64,000 nt of DNA from Bartonella kosoyi (GCF_003606325.2 NZ_CP031843.2:1240001-1304000), one strand, 5' to 3'. Positions 32,601 through 42,999 are shown, counted from the stretch's first letter. Program-made: numbers and translations. The notes: generated from the sequence alone by a model not told the origin.

Positions 32601-32850
32601 ATGACTCTTATGAACCGTCTTAATGCAAGATCTGTCGCAACACCCACGAGCTGGCAAATATAATGATGGTGCTGGCTTGCTACTTCATAAGCGTAAAGAT
32701 GGCGGTGCTCAATGGCTTTATCATTATACCATTCACGGTCGGCGTCGTGAAATGGGATTGGGTGCCTTAAAACATGTTTCTTTAAAAAAAGCGCGTGAAT
32801 TGGCAAATCAATGGCGTTCTGTTTTGCATATCAGCCTCCTTAACACGTAA
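32601..32850 (+). pseudogene. Phage/island tyrosine integrase fragment (frameshifted)
   Basis: The 5' end of a P4-type integrase. Frame 1 gives MTLMNRLNARSVAT from ATG 32601 and stops at 32663. The family pattern resumes in the +1 frame from about 32650: GKYNDGAGLLLHKRKDGGA, then YTIHGRRREMGLGALKHVSL and KKARELANQWRSVL, ending at 32850. About 85 residues of the N-terminal arm-binding domain remain; core-binding and catalytic domains with the Arg-His-Arg-Tyr residues are absent. It cannot make a working recombinase. Confidence 0.85.
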
Positions 32851-33171
32851 GTGTTTTTTAGTGTGTGATGAATATTCTTCGTTTTTTTGCAGAGTTTCAA
32901 AGCACATCACATGGTGGAAAGCTAAGTAAAATGCACGAGCGCTTGGGCTATTTACAAACCAGATTGGATTAAGAGTTTTCATCCTTTGAAAGTGGGGAGG
33001 AAGCCAAAGAACGATTTTTTACCAAGGAAAGGCGCTCATAAGAATCAAAGCATATCAAGGCACTCTTCTTCAAAAGTTTCTTTATTTTCAAAAGCAATTT
33101 ATTGATCTCTTCACTTGTGAGGAGGGCATCATTGATATCACTTAAATTGAAGGAGATGCTTTTTATACAGG
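32851..33171. other. Degenerate DNA after the integrase fragment
   Basis: Short interrupted frames such as FQSTSHGGKLSKMHERLGY and SSFESGEEAKERFFTKE suggest old coding sequence in different frames, but I could not match them to a family or to the missing parts of the integrase. The region ends at the next gene. Confidence 0.35.
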
Positions 33172-33543
33172 TTAGTTGTTATACTGCATGAGAAGATTTT
33201 CAGATAAAGCTCTTCCTTCTTGAATATATCTTTGATTGGCTTCAATGGCTGCTTGTGTACAATGATGATAATTTTCTGAGAAAGCACGATAGGCTTCATT
33301 AAATGCTTCATAAAAATAAGTGCGTCTTTTGGGAGTCGGGTGTTCTGCTTCAATCAGTGCGTTCATATAGTCGTACCATTGGTTTGTTGGAGGTTCACAA
33401 AGATTTTGGAGAGAATGCAATGATCCTAAAATTTCTGCGAGGCGAAGTAATTTTTTCTCATAAGGTGGAGATTGTTGCGCGAAGGTTGGCATTGAAATGA
33501 CAAGGAGTATTAAAAGAATGATTTTTCTCAATTTATTACGCAT
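33172..33543 (-). CDS. TIGR02301-family periplasmic protein
   Basis: A 123-aa small exported protein. The signal peptide RKIILLILLVISMPTFAQ is followed by YEKKLLRLAEILGSLHSLQN, NLCEPPTNQWYDYMNALIEA, FNEAYRAFSENYHHCTQAA and ANQRYIQEGRALSENL, which is the pattern of TIGR02301, a family restricted to alphaproteobacteria with no known function. Two Cys may form a disulfide. It stands alone between the integrase remnant and cysS. Confidence 0.85.
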   Translation of the reverse strand: MRNKLRKIILLILLVISMPTFAQQSPPYEKKLLRLAEILGSLHSLQNLCEPPTNQWYDYMNALIEAEHPTPKRRTYFYEAFNEAYRAFSENYHHCTQAAIEANQRYIQEGRALSENLLMQYNN

Positions 33544-34025
33544 TATTGTTTATTACCTTCTTTGAATAAAACTCTGTACAAATAAATAATTGTGTCATCA
33601 GAACGATGTTAAAAAATAGGGTTAATTGCGATATTATTCTCAATGATTGATGATAAAATATAGGGCGTAAGGGACAGTAAGGAACCCATTGTGGAATATT
33701 GAAAATACTGATGAAGCTTTGTGTGATTAAAATTTTAAGATTTGCTTCCTATCATCTATTTTTCATATAAATATTCTATTACTTATGAAATTTTTTCTAA
33801 ACTTGTTTTCTTCAAGGAGGGAAAAGCTTTTTATCTATAGAATGTTTTTGTTCAATCAAATAAAAAAGATTGTTTTTATGATAAGTGATTGGATAGAGCC
33901 TCAATGACAATGAGGGAAGAAGAATTGACGAGAGGGTAAAAGTTTTTAGTCTAAACTGCATAATGCGATAATTTGAGATAAGAGGACATCTAAGGGAGCG
34001 GTGCGTAATATCTCCACGGAGTATA
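33544..34025. other. Spacer upstream of cysS
   Basis: About 480 AT-rich bases between divergent genes. It contains the cysS ribosome site (CGGAG at 34017-34021). I saw no T-box, no structured leader with a T-run and no gene. Confidence 0.35.
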
Positions 34026-34028
34026 ATG

Positions 34029-35537
34029 ATGAAAGAGTTGCGATTTTATAATACGCTGACACGTAAAAAAGAAAATTTTATACCAATAGATCCGACAAGA
34101 GTACGTCTTTATGTTTGTGGCCCAACAGTTTATGATTATGCTCATATAGGAAATGCACGTCCTGTCATTGTTTTTGATGTTTTATTTCGCTTATTGCGTC
34201 ATGTTTATGGCAAAGATCATGTTCTCTATGCGCGTAATATTACTGATGTCGATGATAAAATTAATGCACGAGCCGCCCACGAATATCCCCATTTGTCACT
34301 AAATGATGCTATTCGTCAATTAACAGAACGTACATATTCTCAGTTCCAACAGGATACAATAGCACTTGGTTGTCTATTGCCAACCAGCCAGCCGCGTGCA
34401 ACCGAGCATTTAGAGGAGATGCGCGCTCTCATCGAAAGATTGCTTGAAAAGGGGCATGCTTATAAAGCAGAAAATCATATATTATTTTCTATAAGCAGCA
34501 TAAAAAATCCTCCCCATTATGGGGCATTTGCAAATCGTTCTTTAGATGAAATGAGGGCAGGGGCGCGTATCGATGTTGCTGCTTATAAAAGGGAGGAGAT
34601 GGATTTTGTTTTATGGAAACCTTCTGCGGAAGGAGAGCCAGGTTGGAAATCGCCAGGAGGAATTTCTGTTTTAGGTCGTCCAGGTTGGCATATTGAATGT
34701 TCTGCCATGTCAATGGCAAAGTTATTAGCGCCCTATGGTGGTGGTTTAATTTGTGATGATCCGATCGCGAATATTTTTGATATCCATGGTGGTGGACTTG
34801 ATTTAATTTTTCCTCATCATGAAAATGAAATTGCACAAAGTTGTTCAGCTTTTGGGACGGAGCGAATGGCTAATTTTTGGATGCATAACGGCTTTTTACA
34901 AGTTGAAGGTAAAAAGATGTCGAAAAGCTTTGGCAATTTCATAACCATTCATGCTGTTTTAGAAAATGATTTTTTGGAATTTAATGGTGTTTTAGCCGAT
35001 GAAATGAAGCAAAATTGGGCGGGGTTATCTGCACGTTTTTCAATGCTCCAAACGCATTATCGTGAACCATTAAATTGGACAGTGCAGCGTTTAATACAAT
35101 CAAGCAGTGAACTGTATCGTTGGTATGAACTGCTTCGCAATAAAAAGAGTATGATGGAAAACAATGAAGCAATTGAGGATACTTTAATAGATGCTCTCAG
35201 TGATGATCTTAATACACCAAAAGCATTCACTCTTTTGCGAAAATTTTATAAAGCAGGGGATGCTTGGGCTCTTGCCAATGGGATGAATTTGTTAGGACTA
35301 TTACGACAAGAATGGATTAAAGAAATAGATTGCCCATTATTTATAAAAAAAACCTCTCTTGATTCAAAATTTATTGATCAGCGCATTGCCGAAAGATTGT
35401 GGCTTATCCATAATAAAGAGTGGGAAGCTGCGGATACAATTCGTGATGAGCTTGCAGCCGAGGGGGTTCTCTTAAAAGATAGTAAGGATCCGCAGAGTGG
35501 TGAGCGCATAACCGTGTGGGAAATAAAACGATTCTAA
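34029..35537 (+). CDS. cysS: Cysteinyl-tRNA synthetase CysS
   Basis: Class I aminoacyl-tRNA synthetase charging tRNA-Cys, about 502 aa. HIGH-type motif [17 protein letters not shown] with the first zinc Cys, [15 protein letters not shown], the zinc ligands in [19 protein letters not shown], and the KMSKS loop [14 protein letters not shown]-terminal helical domain follows. Two adjacent ATGs (34026, 34029); the second is 7 bases from CGGAG and is preferred. Confidence 0.96.
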   Translation: MKELRFYNTLTRKKENFIPIDPTRVRLYVCGPTVYDYAHIGNARPVIVFDVLFRLLRHVYGKDHVLYARNITDVDDKINARAAHEYPHLSLNDAIRQLTERTYSQFQQDTIALGCLLPTSQPRATEHLEEMRALIERLLEKGHAYKAENHILFSISSIKNPPHYGAFANRSLDEMRAGARIDVAAYKREEMDFVLWKPSAEGEPGWKSPGGISVLGRPGWHIECSAMSMAKLLAPYGGGLICDDPIANIFDIHGGGLDLIFPHHENEIAQSCSAFGTERMANFWMHNGFLQVEGKKMSKSFGNFITIHAVLENDFLEFNGVLADEMKQNWAGLSARFSMLQTHYREPLNWTVQRLIQSSSELYRWYELLRNKKSMMENNEAIEDTLIDALSDDLNTPKAFTLLRKFYKAGDAWALANGMNLLGLLRQEWIKEIDCPLFIKKTSLDSKFIDQRIAERLWLIHNKEWEAADTIRDELAAEGVLLKDSKDPQSGERITVWEIKRF

Positions 35538-35580
35538 TTTCTCTATTCCAGCAGTTCTCATAAATTAAAAGGAGAATATA

Positions 35581-36252
35581 ATGGAATTTTTATATCACTA
35601 TGGATATATCGCGCTTAAGCTGGCTGTAGGTCTTGTTGCTTTCCTATTTATTTTAAGAACGACGGGTCGTGGTAGTCTTAGTCAAATGACGCCGGTTGAT
35701 TTGGTCAGTAATTTTGTGATGGGAAGTATCATTGGAGGCGTTATTTATAATCAGAGTATTAGCTGCATTCAATTATTGCTTGTTTTACTGATTTGGCAAG
35801 CCTTGGTTACCTCTTTTAATTTTTTTTCACGCTATTCAGTTTTTTTTCGTCGTCTCATTGCAGGACGAAATATTGCACTGGTTTTAGATGGGGTCTTTCA
35901 AATGGATAAGATTAAGAACTTAGGGATCAGTGTGAATGATTTGATTACAATGTTGCGTACTAAAGGCTGTAGTTTACATGAAGCAGCTTTTGTTTGTTTG
36001 GAAACCAATGGTGATTGCACTGTTATTAAAAAGGAAGAGGGAAAGAAATCGACGATTGTCGTAGAAAATGGTGAAATTATTGATGATGGTCTTAAAGAGA
36101 TTGGTAAGACAAAAAAGTGGCTTCAGGCAGAATTGAAAAAAAAGCATGTAAAAGTTGAAAATTTATTTGCAGCAGAGTGGTATGAGAATACAGATCAAAA
36201 TAATAAGTTGTATAATGGATTATTTCTTGTTCCTTTTTCAAAAACAGTCTAA
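35581..36252 (+). CDS. DUF421 (YetF-like) membrane protein
   Basis: A 223-aa inner-membrane protein. Two to three N-terminal membrane helices (ALKLAVGLVAFLFILRTTGR, then VDLVSNFVMGSIIGGVIYN and LLLVLLIWQALV) precede a soluble domain with RRLIAGRNIALVLDGVFQMD, NDLITMLRTKGCSLHEAAF and a following Glu, the DUF421 signature. A good AAGGAGA lies 6-8 bases before the ATG. Function unknown. It follows cysS after about 43 bases. Confidence 0.88.
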   Translation: MEFLYHYGYIALKLAVGLVAFLFILRTTGRGSLSQMTPVDLVSNFVMGSIIGGVIYNQSISCIQLLLVLLIWQALVTSFNFFSRYSVFFRRLIAGRNIALVLDGVFQMDKIKNLGISVNDLITMLRTKGCSLHEAAFVCLETNGDCTVIKKEEGKKSTIVVENGEIIDDGLKEIGKTKKWLQAELKKKHVKVENLFAAEWYENTDQNNKLYNGLFLVPFSKTV

Positions 36253-36361
36253 CTTCAAACAACGAGTAGGTATAGCTTATTGAAAAGCGTAAGAAACTTA
36301 TAAACAACCACAGGGGGGTGTTTTGCCTTTTTCGTGTGGATGATAGAGAAGTAAGGGCTTT

Positions 36362-38245
36362 ATGAAACGCAATGAAATGACGAAAACTGTATCATCAGAT
36401 ACAGGGACAACTCTACACACACTTTACAATTTATGGCCTTATATGTGGCCGGTGGATCGGCGTGATCTGAAAATACGTGTACTATGGGCAGTATTTTATC
36501 TTGTTTTGTCCAAGCTCGTTCTCATATCTGTGCCGTATTTCTTTAAATATTCTACGAATGTGCTTGATACAAGCTTTCAGCTCCCTGAATGGTTTCCGTC
36601 CAGTTTGATTATCCCTATCATGCTCGTTTTGGCATACAATGTCGCGCGGATTATGCAGGCTGGATTAAATCAATTACGCGACTCCCTTTTTGCCACTGTT
36701 GGTCAATATGCTGTTCGTCAATTAGCTTATAAAACTTTTGTCCATATTCATGAGTTATCTTTACGATTTCATTTAGAGCGCCGAACTGGTGGGCTTTCTC
36801 GTGTGATTGAGCGTGGGACAAAAGGAATTGAAGCGATCGTAAGATTTTCAATTCTCAATACCGTACCGACAGTTTTAGAATTTGTATTAACGGCTCTTGT
36901 ATTTTATATCAACTACGGATGGCATTATCTTCTCATTGTTGTTATAACGGTTTTACTATATACTTTTTTTACCATTAAGGCGAGTGATTGGCGTATTCGC
37001 ATTCGTCAACAAATGAATACAGCAGATACTGAGGCAAATACGCGCGCTGTTGATTCTCTTTTAAATTTTGAAACGGTCAAATATTTTGGCAATGAAACTC
37101 TAGAAGCCGATCGTTTTGATGCTTCTATGGCGGGTTATGAAAAAGCCGCAACAAAGATTTGGACATCATTAAGCTGGCTTAATTTTGGTCAGGCTCTTAT
37201 CTTTGGTATTGGAATGACGATCATGATGCTAATGTCGGCTTATGAAGTTTTTTATAAGACACAAACTTTAGGAGATTTTGTTTTTATTAATGCCCTTTTA
37301 ATGCAACTTTCCATTCCACTGAATTTTATTGGTTCAATTTATCGTGATGTTCGACAAGGTTTAACGGATATTGAAGCGATGTTCGATCTTTTAGATGTTC
37401 AGAAAGAAATCATTGATAAATTGGATGCTAGACCATTAGAGATAAGCGATGGGACCATTCGTTTTCATCAGGTAAAATTTTCTTATGATTCGACGCGTCA
37501 GATTCTCAGAGATATTAATTTTGAAGTTCCTGGAGGAAAAACAGTCGCCATTGTCGGTCCATCGGGTGCAGGAAAATCAACTATTTCTCGGTTACTTTTT
37601 CGATTTTATGATGTTGATGCAGGTTCTATCACAATTGACGGGCAGGATATTCGTGACATAACACAAAAAAGTTTGCGTGAAGCGATTGGCATGGTCCCAC
37701 AAGATACAGTGTTATTTAATGATACAATTGCCTATAATATTCGCTATGGGTGCCCAAATGCGACAGATGAAGAGGTGTACAAAGCTGCTGAAATGGCACA
37801 AATATCAAAATTTATTGAGATATTACCGGAAGGTTTTCAATCTATGGTAGGAGAGCGTGGTCTCAAATTATCAGGGGGTGAAAAACAGCGTGTGGCTATT
37901 GCACGGACACTCTTAAAAGCCCCCCCACTTCTTATTCTAGATGAAGCGACAGCAGCTCTTGATACGGCAACGGAACAGGAAATTCAACAAGCATTGGATA
38001 TTGTAAGTCGTGGACGTACAACATTGATTATTGCACATCGTCTTTCTACGGTTATCAATGCTGATGAAATTTTGGTTCTTAAAAGCGGTCGTATTATTGA
38101 AAATGGGACGCATACAGAGCTCTTACGAAAGAAAGGTCTCTATGCTTCAATGTGGAATAAGCAGCTTGAAGCATCGCAAGCTGAAGAAAAATTACGTAAA
38201 ATGCGTGAAGAAGATGAAACGGGTATTGTTAATCGTAAAAAATAA
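36362..38245 (+). CDS. ABC exporter, Atm1-like (permease-ATPase fusion)
   Basis: A 627-aa half-transporter with an N-terminal six-helix membrane domain and a C-terminal ATPase. Atm1-type features include LSLRFHLERRTGGLSRVIER, FNFETVKYFGNET-like NFETVKYFGNET and FVFINALLMQLSIPLNFIGS. ATPase motifs: [44 protein letters not shown] and IIAHRLSTV. Relatives export glutathione-linked or Fe-S-related sulfur species, or heavy metals, so that is the likely role; the substrate is not proven. Homodimer expected. Confidence 0.92.
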   Translation: MKRNEMTKTVSSDTGTTLHTLYNLWPYMWPVDRRDLKIRVLWAVFYLVLSKLVLISVPYFFKYSTNVLDTSFQLPEWFPSSLIIPIMLVLAYNVARIMQAGLNQLRDSLFATVGQYAVRQLAYKTFVHIHELSLRFHLERRTGGLSRVIERGTKGIEAIVRFSILNTVPTVLEFVLTALVFYINYGWHYLLIVVITVLLYTFFTIKASDWRIRIRQQMNTADTEANTRAVDSLLNFETVKYFGNETLEADRFDASMAGYEKAATKIWTSLSWLNFGQALIFGIGMTIMMLMSAYEVFYKTQTLGDFVFINALLMQLSIPLNFIGSIYRDVRQGLTDIEAMFDLLDVQKEIIDKLDARPLEISDGTIRFHQVKFSYDSTRQILRDINFEVPGGKTVAIVGPSGAGKSTISRLLFRFYDVDAGSITIDGQDIRDITQKSLREAIGMVPQDTVLFNDTIAYNIRYGCPNATDEEVYKAAEMAQISKFIEILPEGFQSMVGERGLKLSGGEKQRVAIARTLLKAPPLLILDEATAALDTATEQEIQQALDIVSRGRTTLIIAHRLSTVINADEILVLKSGRIIENGTHTELLRKKGLYASMWNKQLEASQAEEKLRKMREEDETGIVNRKK

Positions 38246-38358
38246 GGTGGGCAAAATGTAATCTCTATCTTTATATGGAGTGATTGATAAAATACATAAA
38301 AGCAAGAGGAACAAAAAGATTTATTGCTTGTTTAAGTTTACGATGAATAGGAAATGAT

Positions 38359-39057
38359 ATGAGTATTCTACAATCTGTCCATAATAGCTTTGTCCCGATT
38401 CATAAAGAAGGCTATCCTTTTATTGTAGCATTTTTTGTTATTTCGCTCATTCTTGGTTGGATATGGAGTCCGTTGTTTTGGTGTGGTCTTGTTCTCACGG
38501 TGTGGTGTATATACTTTTTTCGTGATCCAGATCGTGTGATCCCTTTGAATCCAAATTGGGTTATGTCGCCTGCAGATGGGCGTATTTCATTTGTAGAATC
38601 ATGTGTTCCACCTGAAGAATTAGGCTTAGGGAAAGATGAAATGGTTCGTATTTCCATTTTTATGGACGTCTTTTCATGCCATATCAACCGTATTCCTATC
38701 AGTGGTACAGTAGAGTCTATTGTTTATCATCCAGGTAGGTTTACCAATGCGGAGTTTGATAAGGCTAGTCAGTTTAATGAGCGGAATGGGGTGGTCATTG
38801 AGAGCAAGCATGGTAAAATTGCTATCGTACAAATAGCAGGGATGTTTGCTCGTAGGATTGTTTGTTGGTCAAAAGAAAATGATGCTGTTATCACGGGAGA
38901 GCGATTTGGGTTGATTCGTTTTGGTTCTCGCCTTGATATTTATATACCAACTGAAATGAAATTGCGTGTTGCGGTTGGACAGACAGCCATCGCTGGAGAG
39001 ACAGTTTTAGGGTCTTTTGATGATAAGAGTGCTACAACGGATTTCAGATACGATTAG
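38359..39057 (+). CDS. psd: Phosphatidylserine decarboxylase Psd (short type)
   Basis: A 232-aa pyruvoyl enzyme that makes phosphatidylethanolamine. N-terminal hydrophobic stretch, then [50 protein letters not shown] with His, and [11 protein letters not shown]. The Gly-Ser in that last block is the self-cleavage site that generates the pyruvoyl group. The short form without an extended N-terminus is the usual alphaproteobacterial type. pssA follows 9 bases later, giving the two steps from CDP-diacylglycerol to phosphatidylethanolamine. Confidence 0.95.
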   Translation: MSILQSVHNSFVPIHKEGYPFIVAFFVISLILGWIWSPLFWCGLVLTVWCIYFFRDPDRVIPLNPNWVMSPADGRISFVESCVPPEELGLGKDEMVRISIFMDVFSCHINRIPISGTVESIVYHPGRFTNAEFDKASQFNERNGVVIESKHGKIAIVQIAGMFARRIVCWSKENDAVITGERFGLIRFGSRLDIYIPTEMKLRVAVGQTAIAGETVLGSFDDKSATTDFRYD

Positions 39058-39066
39058 GGCCACCCA

Positions 39067-39909
39067 ATGAAAAATTTTTCGCCATTTTCTTCATTCAATC
39101 CTGAGGGGCAGCATGATGATATTGCAAGTCGGCGACGTTCATCGACCTCAATGCGCTATGTTATTCCCAATATCATTACTATTTTGGCAATTTGCGCAGG
39201 GATGAGCAGCATTCGTTTAGCTTTTGAGAATCGCTATGAGGCTGCTATTTTAATGGTGCTTTTGGCTGCAGTTCTAGATGGTGCTGATGGTCGCATTGCA
39301 CGTTTAATAGATGGGAGTTCATCTTTCGGGGCACAGATGGACTCTCTTGCTGATATTGTCAATTTTGGTGTTACCCCTGCGCTTATTGTTTATTCTTTTA
39401 TTTTGAATCAAGCACACCACATTGGTTGGGTTGCAGCTCTTGTTTATTGTGTTGCTTGTTGTTTGCGATTAGCGCGTTTTAATGTGATGTTGGATAATGC
39501 TGATATCCCACAATGGCAGAAAAGTTATTTTGTTGGTGTTCCTGCACCTGCAGGAGCGTTACTCCTTTTATTACCTACCTATTTAGGTGCTCTTGGTTTG
39601 GTCCCCAATTGGGGGTGGGCATTGTTTTTTAGTCTTTATACAGTCATTATCGCTTTTCTTTTGATTAGTCGCCTACCAGTGTGGAATGCAAAGACAATTG
39701 ATCAAAACTTGAGGCGTGATATCGTTATACCCTGCATGTTGGTCATTGTTATTTATGTCGGTTTTCTTGCGACTTACACATGGAAAACTTTATTGATTAC
39801 AGCTGTTAGCTATATGATTTTTCTCCCCTGTAGTTTCGTTGCTTATAATAAACGGGCCGCTTTAGAAGAGAAAAAGGCTGATGCTAAAAAAGCTAGCCAA
39901 GAATCATAA
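39067..39909 (+). CDS. pssA: CDP-diacylglycerol-serine O-phosphatidyltransferase PssA
   Basis: A 280-aa membrane enzyme of the CDP-alcohol phosphatidyltransferase family, supplying phosphatidylserine to Psd. The defining motif D-G-x2-A-R-x8-G-x3-D-x3-D is complete in DGRIARLIDGSSSFGAQMD plus SLAD. About eight hydrophobic segments, a polar N-terminus and a Lys-rich C-terminal tail (EEKKADAKKASQES). It sits in the psd-pssA operon. Confidence 0.95.
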   Translation: MKNFSPFSSFNPEGQHDDIASRRRSSTSMRYVIPNIITILAICAGMSSIRLAFENRYEAAILMVLLAAVLDGADGRIARLIDGSSSFGAQMDSLADIVNFGVTPALIVYSFILNQAHHIGWVAALVYCVACCLRLARFNVMLDNADIPQWQKSYFVGVPAPAGALLLLLPTYLGALGLVPNWGWALFFSLYTVIIAFLLISRLPVWNAKTIDQNLRRDIVIPCMLVIVIYVGFLATYTWKTLLITAVSYMIFLPCSFVAYNKRAALEEKKADAKKASQES

Positions 39910-39910
39910 A

Positions 39911-39939
39911 CTGCTTCATTCTTTTGTTAAGAAGTGCAG
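39911..39939. terminator. Possible bidirectional terminator between pssA and the SDR gene
   Basis: CTGCTTC and GAAGTGCAG can pair with a one-base bulge around a 13-base loop, between two convergent genes. The T-run is poor on both strands, so this is tentative. Confidence 0.3.
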
Positions 39940-39977
39940 GAAAGAGAGAGATTGGTCTATTTACATTTCAGATGATA

Positions 39978-40730
39978 TCAATGAGGGGCATAATAATCCA
40001 CAAACCGATTTTCACGGACATTAAAGAGTTTTCCAGTTTCCTTTAAATCAGGTGAGAGCAAATGGACTATTTTTTTTGCAACCTCTTGTGGTGAGGGGAG
40101 CGTTTCTGGATCTTCACCAGGCATAGCTTCAGCGCGCATAGCTGTACGTGTGGCTCCAGGGTTGACACAATTAATCTTAATAGGAGTTTGTTTGAGTTCT
40201 TCTGCCCAACAACGAGCAATCATTTCTAAAGCCGCTTTAGAGGCTGCATAAGCCCCCCAGAAAGAGCGTGCAACATGAGCAACGCTTGAGGATAACAAGA
40301 TGGCTCGTCCAGCGTCAGATTCACGTAATAAAGGCTCAACAGCTTTTATTAAGCGCCATTGGCTGAAAAGATTGATTTGAAAGACATCTTCAAAGACCGT
40401 ATTTTCTATATGCGCTATTGGTGAGAGTGTTCCAAGGATTCCTGCATTTGCAACGATAATATCGAGTTTTTTCCAGCGATTGGCAATTGAGAGTGCAAGA
40501 GCATCGATGTTTTCCATATGATGTAAATCGAGCGGAACGAGGGTAGCAAGAGCCCCTTTTTTTCGGATTTGATTGTCCAATTCAGTCAGTCCGCTGACTG
40601 TTCGTGCAAGAGCAATAATATGAGCACCGCGTGCAGCAAGCTCGAGAGCTAAATAATATCCAATTCCTCTTGATGCACCAGTAACAAGTGCGATACGCCC
40701 ATGGAGACTAAAGTCACGTTTTGTCATCAT
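39978..40730 (-). CDS. Short-chain dehydrogenase/reductase
   Basis: A 250-aa classical SDR. The cofactor motif is VTGASRGIGYYLALELAARG, the NAG motif VANAGILG, and the catalytic Tyr-x3-Lys AYAASKAALEM, preceded by Ser in LLSSSVAHVA. PINCVNPGATRTAMRAEAM is the usual loop after the active site. The substrate cannot be inferred. It starts on the stop of purF (TAATG), so it is translated with purF, an arrangement common in related bacteria. Confidence 0.92.
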   Translation of the reverse strand: MMTKRDFSLHGRIALVTGASRGIGYYLALELAARGAHIIALARTVSGLTELDNQIRKKGALATLVPLDLHHMENIDALALSIANRWKKLDIIVANAGILGTLSPIAHIENTVFEDVFQINLFSQWRLIKAVEPLLRESDAGRAILLSSSVAHVARSFWGAYAASKAALEMIARCWAEELKQTPIKINCVNPGATRTAMRAEAMPGEDPETLPSPQEVAKKIVHLLSPDLKETGKLFNVRENRFVDYYAPH

Positions 40731-42223
40731 TAATCTCTTGTTTTAAGGACAGATGATTGATGAATTTTGGAGAGGTTTTCTTGATCAACCAGATGCGTAG
40801 GATAATATCCAGTAAAATAATGGTCAGTAAATTGTGGATCGGCGTTATTTCGTTTTTCTCCTGCTACAGCAAGATATAATCCATCTGTTGAAAGAAATTC
40901 TAAAGAGTCTGCTCCAATAAAATTGCACATAGATTTTAAATCTGGATATTGATTCGCTAAAAGGCTTTCGGCTTTAGGTGTATCAATGCCATAAAAGTCA
41001 GGATAGAAAATCATAGGGCTAGAGACGCGCATATGAACTTCTTTTGCTCCTGCATCGCGAAGCATTCGCACAATTTTAAGGGATGTTGTTCCTCGTACAA
41101 TAGAGTCATCAACCAGAATAACCCGTTTTCCTTCAATCACAGGACGATTTGCCGAATGTTTTAACTTGACGCCAAAAGCGCGAATTTGTTGTGTTGGTTC
41201 GATAAAAGTGCGGCCAACATAGTGATTACGAATAATACCAAGCTCGAAGGGAATTCCAATTTCTTGTGCATAGCCAATCGCTGCAGGTGTTCCACCATCA
41301 GGAACAGGGACCACAACATCGCCCTCACAAGGGGCTTCCTGTGCTAAACGAATTCCCATATTTTTGCGTGTTGTATAAACGCTACGCCCTCCAACAATTG
41401 AGTCCGGTCGGGCAAAATAAACATATTCAAATAAGCAAAGTTTTTCTGGTTTTGTATTTTCTGGTTTTATAATTTTTTTGGTAATTTCCCCATTTTTTTG
41501 TATTTCACAGATAATGATTTCTCCATTTTTAACATCACGGACATATTTTGCTCCAATAATATCAAGAGCACACGTTTCAGAACAAAAGATTGGCTTTCCA
41601 TCAAGTTCTCCCATCACGAGAGGTCTAATTCCTGTTGGATCGCGTGCCGCAATAAGCTTTGTACGTGTGAGTGCTAACATAGCATACCCACCTTCTACTT
41701 GCCGAATTGCATCAACAAAACGATCAGAAGAGGATTCATAACGCGAGCGGGCAATAAGATGGAGAAAAACTTCTGAATCTGATGTTGATTGACAGATAGC
41801 ACCAGAAGCGATGAGTTCACGGCGCAATGTAAGACCATTGGTAAGATTACCATTATGCGCAATAGCAATACCCCCAGCTTTCAATTCAGCAAAAAGGGGT
41901 TGAACATTGCGTAATGCCACTTCTCCAGTTGTTGAATAACGGGTATGTCCAATAGCGCGATTCCCTGGTAAGCGTGCAAGTGTTGCGGGGTTTGTATAGT
42001 GATCACCAACGAGACCTAAATGCTTTTCTTGATGAAATATTTTATTATGATAAGAAACAATCCCAGCTGCTTCTTGCCCACGATGCTGAAGTGCGTGGAG
42101 TCCAAGAGCGGTTAACGTTGCAGCATCTTCATGCCCAAGAATACCAAAAACCCCACATTCTTCATGAAGGGTATCATCATCTAATGAAAATTCTTGGCAG
42201 GAAATATCGCTTTTTATCATCAT
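40730..42223 (-). CDS. purF: Amidophosphoribosyltransferase PurF
   Basis: First committed step of purine synthesis: glutamine plus PRPP to phosphoribosylamine. 497 aa. The glutaminase nucleophile is the Cys in LHEECGVFGILGH, exposed after removal of a short propeptide. Further blocks: GHTRYSTTGEVALRNVQPL, AHNGNLTNG, VPVPDGGTPAAIGYAQEIG, GIIRNHYVGRTFIEPTQQ and the PRPP loop VILVDDSIVRGTTS. C-terminal Cys residues of some relatives (Fe-S) are partly present (SMCNFIGADSL). cvpA is immediately upstream, the classical cvpA-purF pair. Confidence 0.96.
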   Translation of the reverse strand: MMIKSDISCQEFSLDDDTLHEECGVFGILGHEDAATLTALGLHALQHRGQEAAGIVSYHNKIFHQEKHLGLVGDHYTNPATLARLPGNRAIGHTRYSTTGEVALRNVQPLFAELKAGGIAIAHNGNLTNGLTLRRELIASGAICQSTSDSEVFLHLIARSRYESSSDRFVDAIRQVEGGYAMLALTRTKLIAARDPTGIRPLVMGELDGKPIFCSETCALDIIGAKYVRDVKNGEIIICEIQKNGEITKKIIKPENTKPEKLCLFEYVYFARPDSIVGGRSVYTTRKNMGIRLAQEAPCEGDVVVPVPDGGTPAAIGYAQEIGIPFELGIIRNHYVGRTFIEPTQQIRAFGVKLKHSANRPVIEGKRVILVDDSIVRGTTSLKIVRMLRDAGAKEVHMRVSSPMIFYPDFYGIDTPKAESLLANQYPDLKSMCNFIGADSLEFLSTDGLYLAVAGEKRNNADPQFTDHYFTGYYPTHLVDQENLSKIHQSSVLKTRD

Positions 42224-42298
42224 ATTCTTTCAGTTGTGATATGGAAGAATCATCCATATCACATTTTACATCATTTAGTTCTCTTTCCGCATGAAAAG

Positions 42299-42880
42299 CT
42301 ATTCTCCATTTTTAAGAAGCGTTTTTTCATGAGGTTGTTTCTTATTCGTATGTTTATCGCTGTCTTTAAACAAATTTTCTGCCTTTTCGAGAACAGATCC
42401 AAGATCTTTTGGAAGTATTTCCCAAACTTTTTGTCCCAGTGAATCCAAAATAGGCCTTGTTTTGGCATTTTTTAACCAGTCTGCTTGGTGCTCGGGTTTA
42501 ATAAGTGCATTAATCAGCAACATACCGATGACCATAATCAGTAAACCGCGAAGTGCTCCAAAAATAAAACCAATAGTACGGTCAAGGATACCAACTCGAC
42601 TATCAATAATAAAATCGGAGATTTTCATGGTAATAATCGAAGTAATAATGAGAACAACAATAAAAATTGTGACCAATGTTGTGATCAATGCAATCATTTT
42701 ATTAGAGAGATATTGTTCAAAGAAAGGTAAGACAGGCTTGAATAAAAACAGTGTCGTAACAGCTGCAATTGCCCAAGAAACCAACGATAATACTTCACGT
42801 GAAAATCCTCGAAGCATAGCAAGAAAAGCGGACAACAGGATGACTACTACGACAATTCCATCAAGGATTGTTATGATCAT
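42299..42880 (-). CDS. cvpA: CvpA family membrane protein
   Basis: About 193 aa with four predicted membrane helices, e.g. IVVVVILLSAFLAMLRGFSR and ALITTLVTIFIVVLIITSII, then a charged C-terminal tail. The FSREVLSLVSW block and DRTIGFIFGALRGLLIM fit CvpA, first described with colicin V production in E. coli and linked to envelope stress. ATG 42880 follows AAGGAA by about 7 bases; a longer frame to 42928 lacks one. purF lies 75 bases downstream. Confidence 0.88.
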   Translation of the reverse strand: MIITILDGIVVVVILLSAFLAMLRGFSREVLSLVSWAIAAVTTLFLFKPVLPFFEQYLSNKMIALITTLVTIFIVVLIITSIITMKISDFIIDSRVGILDRTIGFIFGALRGLLIMVIGMLLINALIKPEHQADWLKNAKTRPILDSLGQKVWEILPKDLGSVLEKAENLFKDSDKHTNKKQPHEKTLLKNGE

Positions 42881-42999
42881 TTGTTTGTTCCTTATACATA
42901 AAGTTGTGTTCTTTAAATCTGTGTGCAAATATATTTTTGTTAGGTCATTTTTTATTCTTATAGCAAGGATATTTTATATTTTATAGCGTTTTTTCTATA

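Noticed and set aside
32623..32850. Intact 75-residue DNA-binding protein
   Set aside because: The sequence is only the N-terminal part of a tyrosine integrase, in a shifted frame from its own start codon, so it is a pseudogene fragment.
42462..42986. A 174-codon plus-strand frame opposite cvpA
   Set aside because: It mirrors the low-complexity hydrophobic codons of cvpA on the other strand; no family match.
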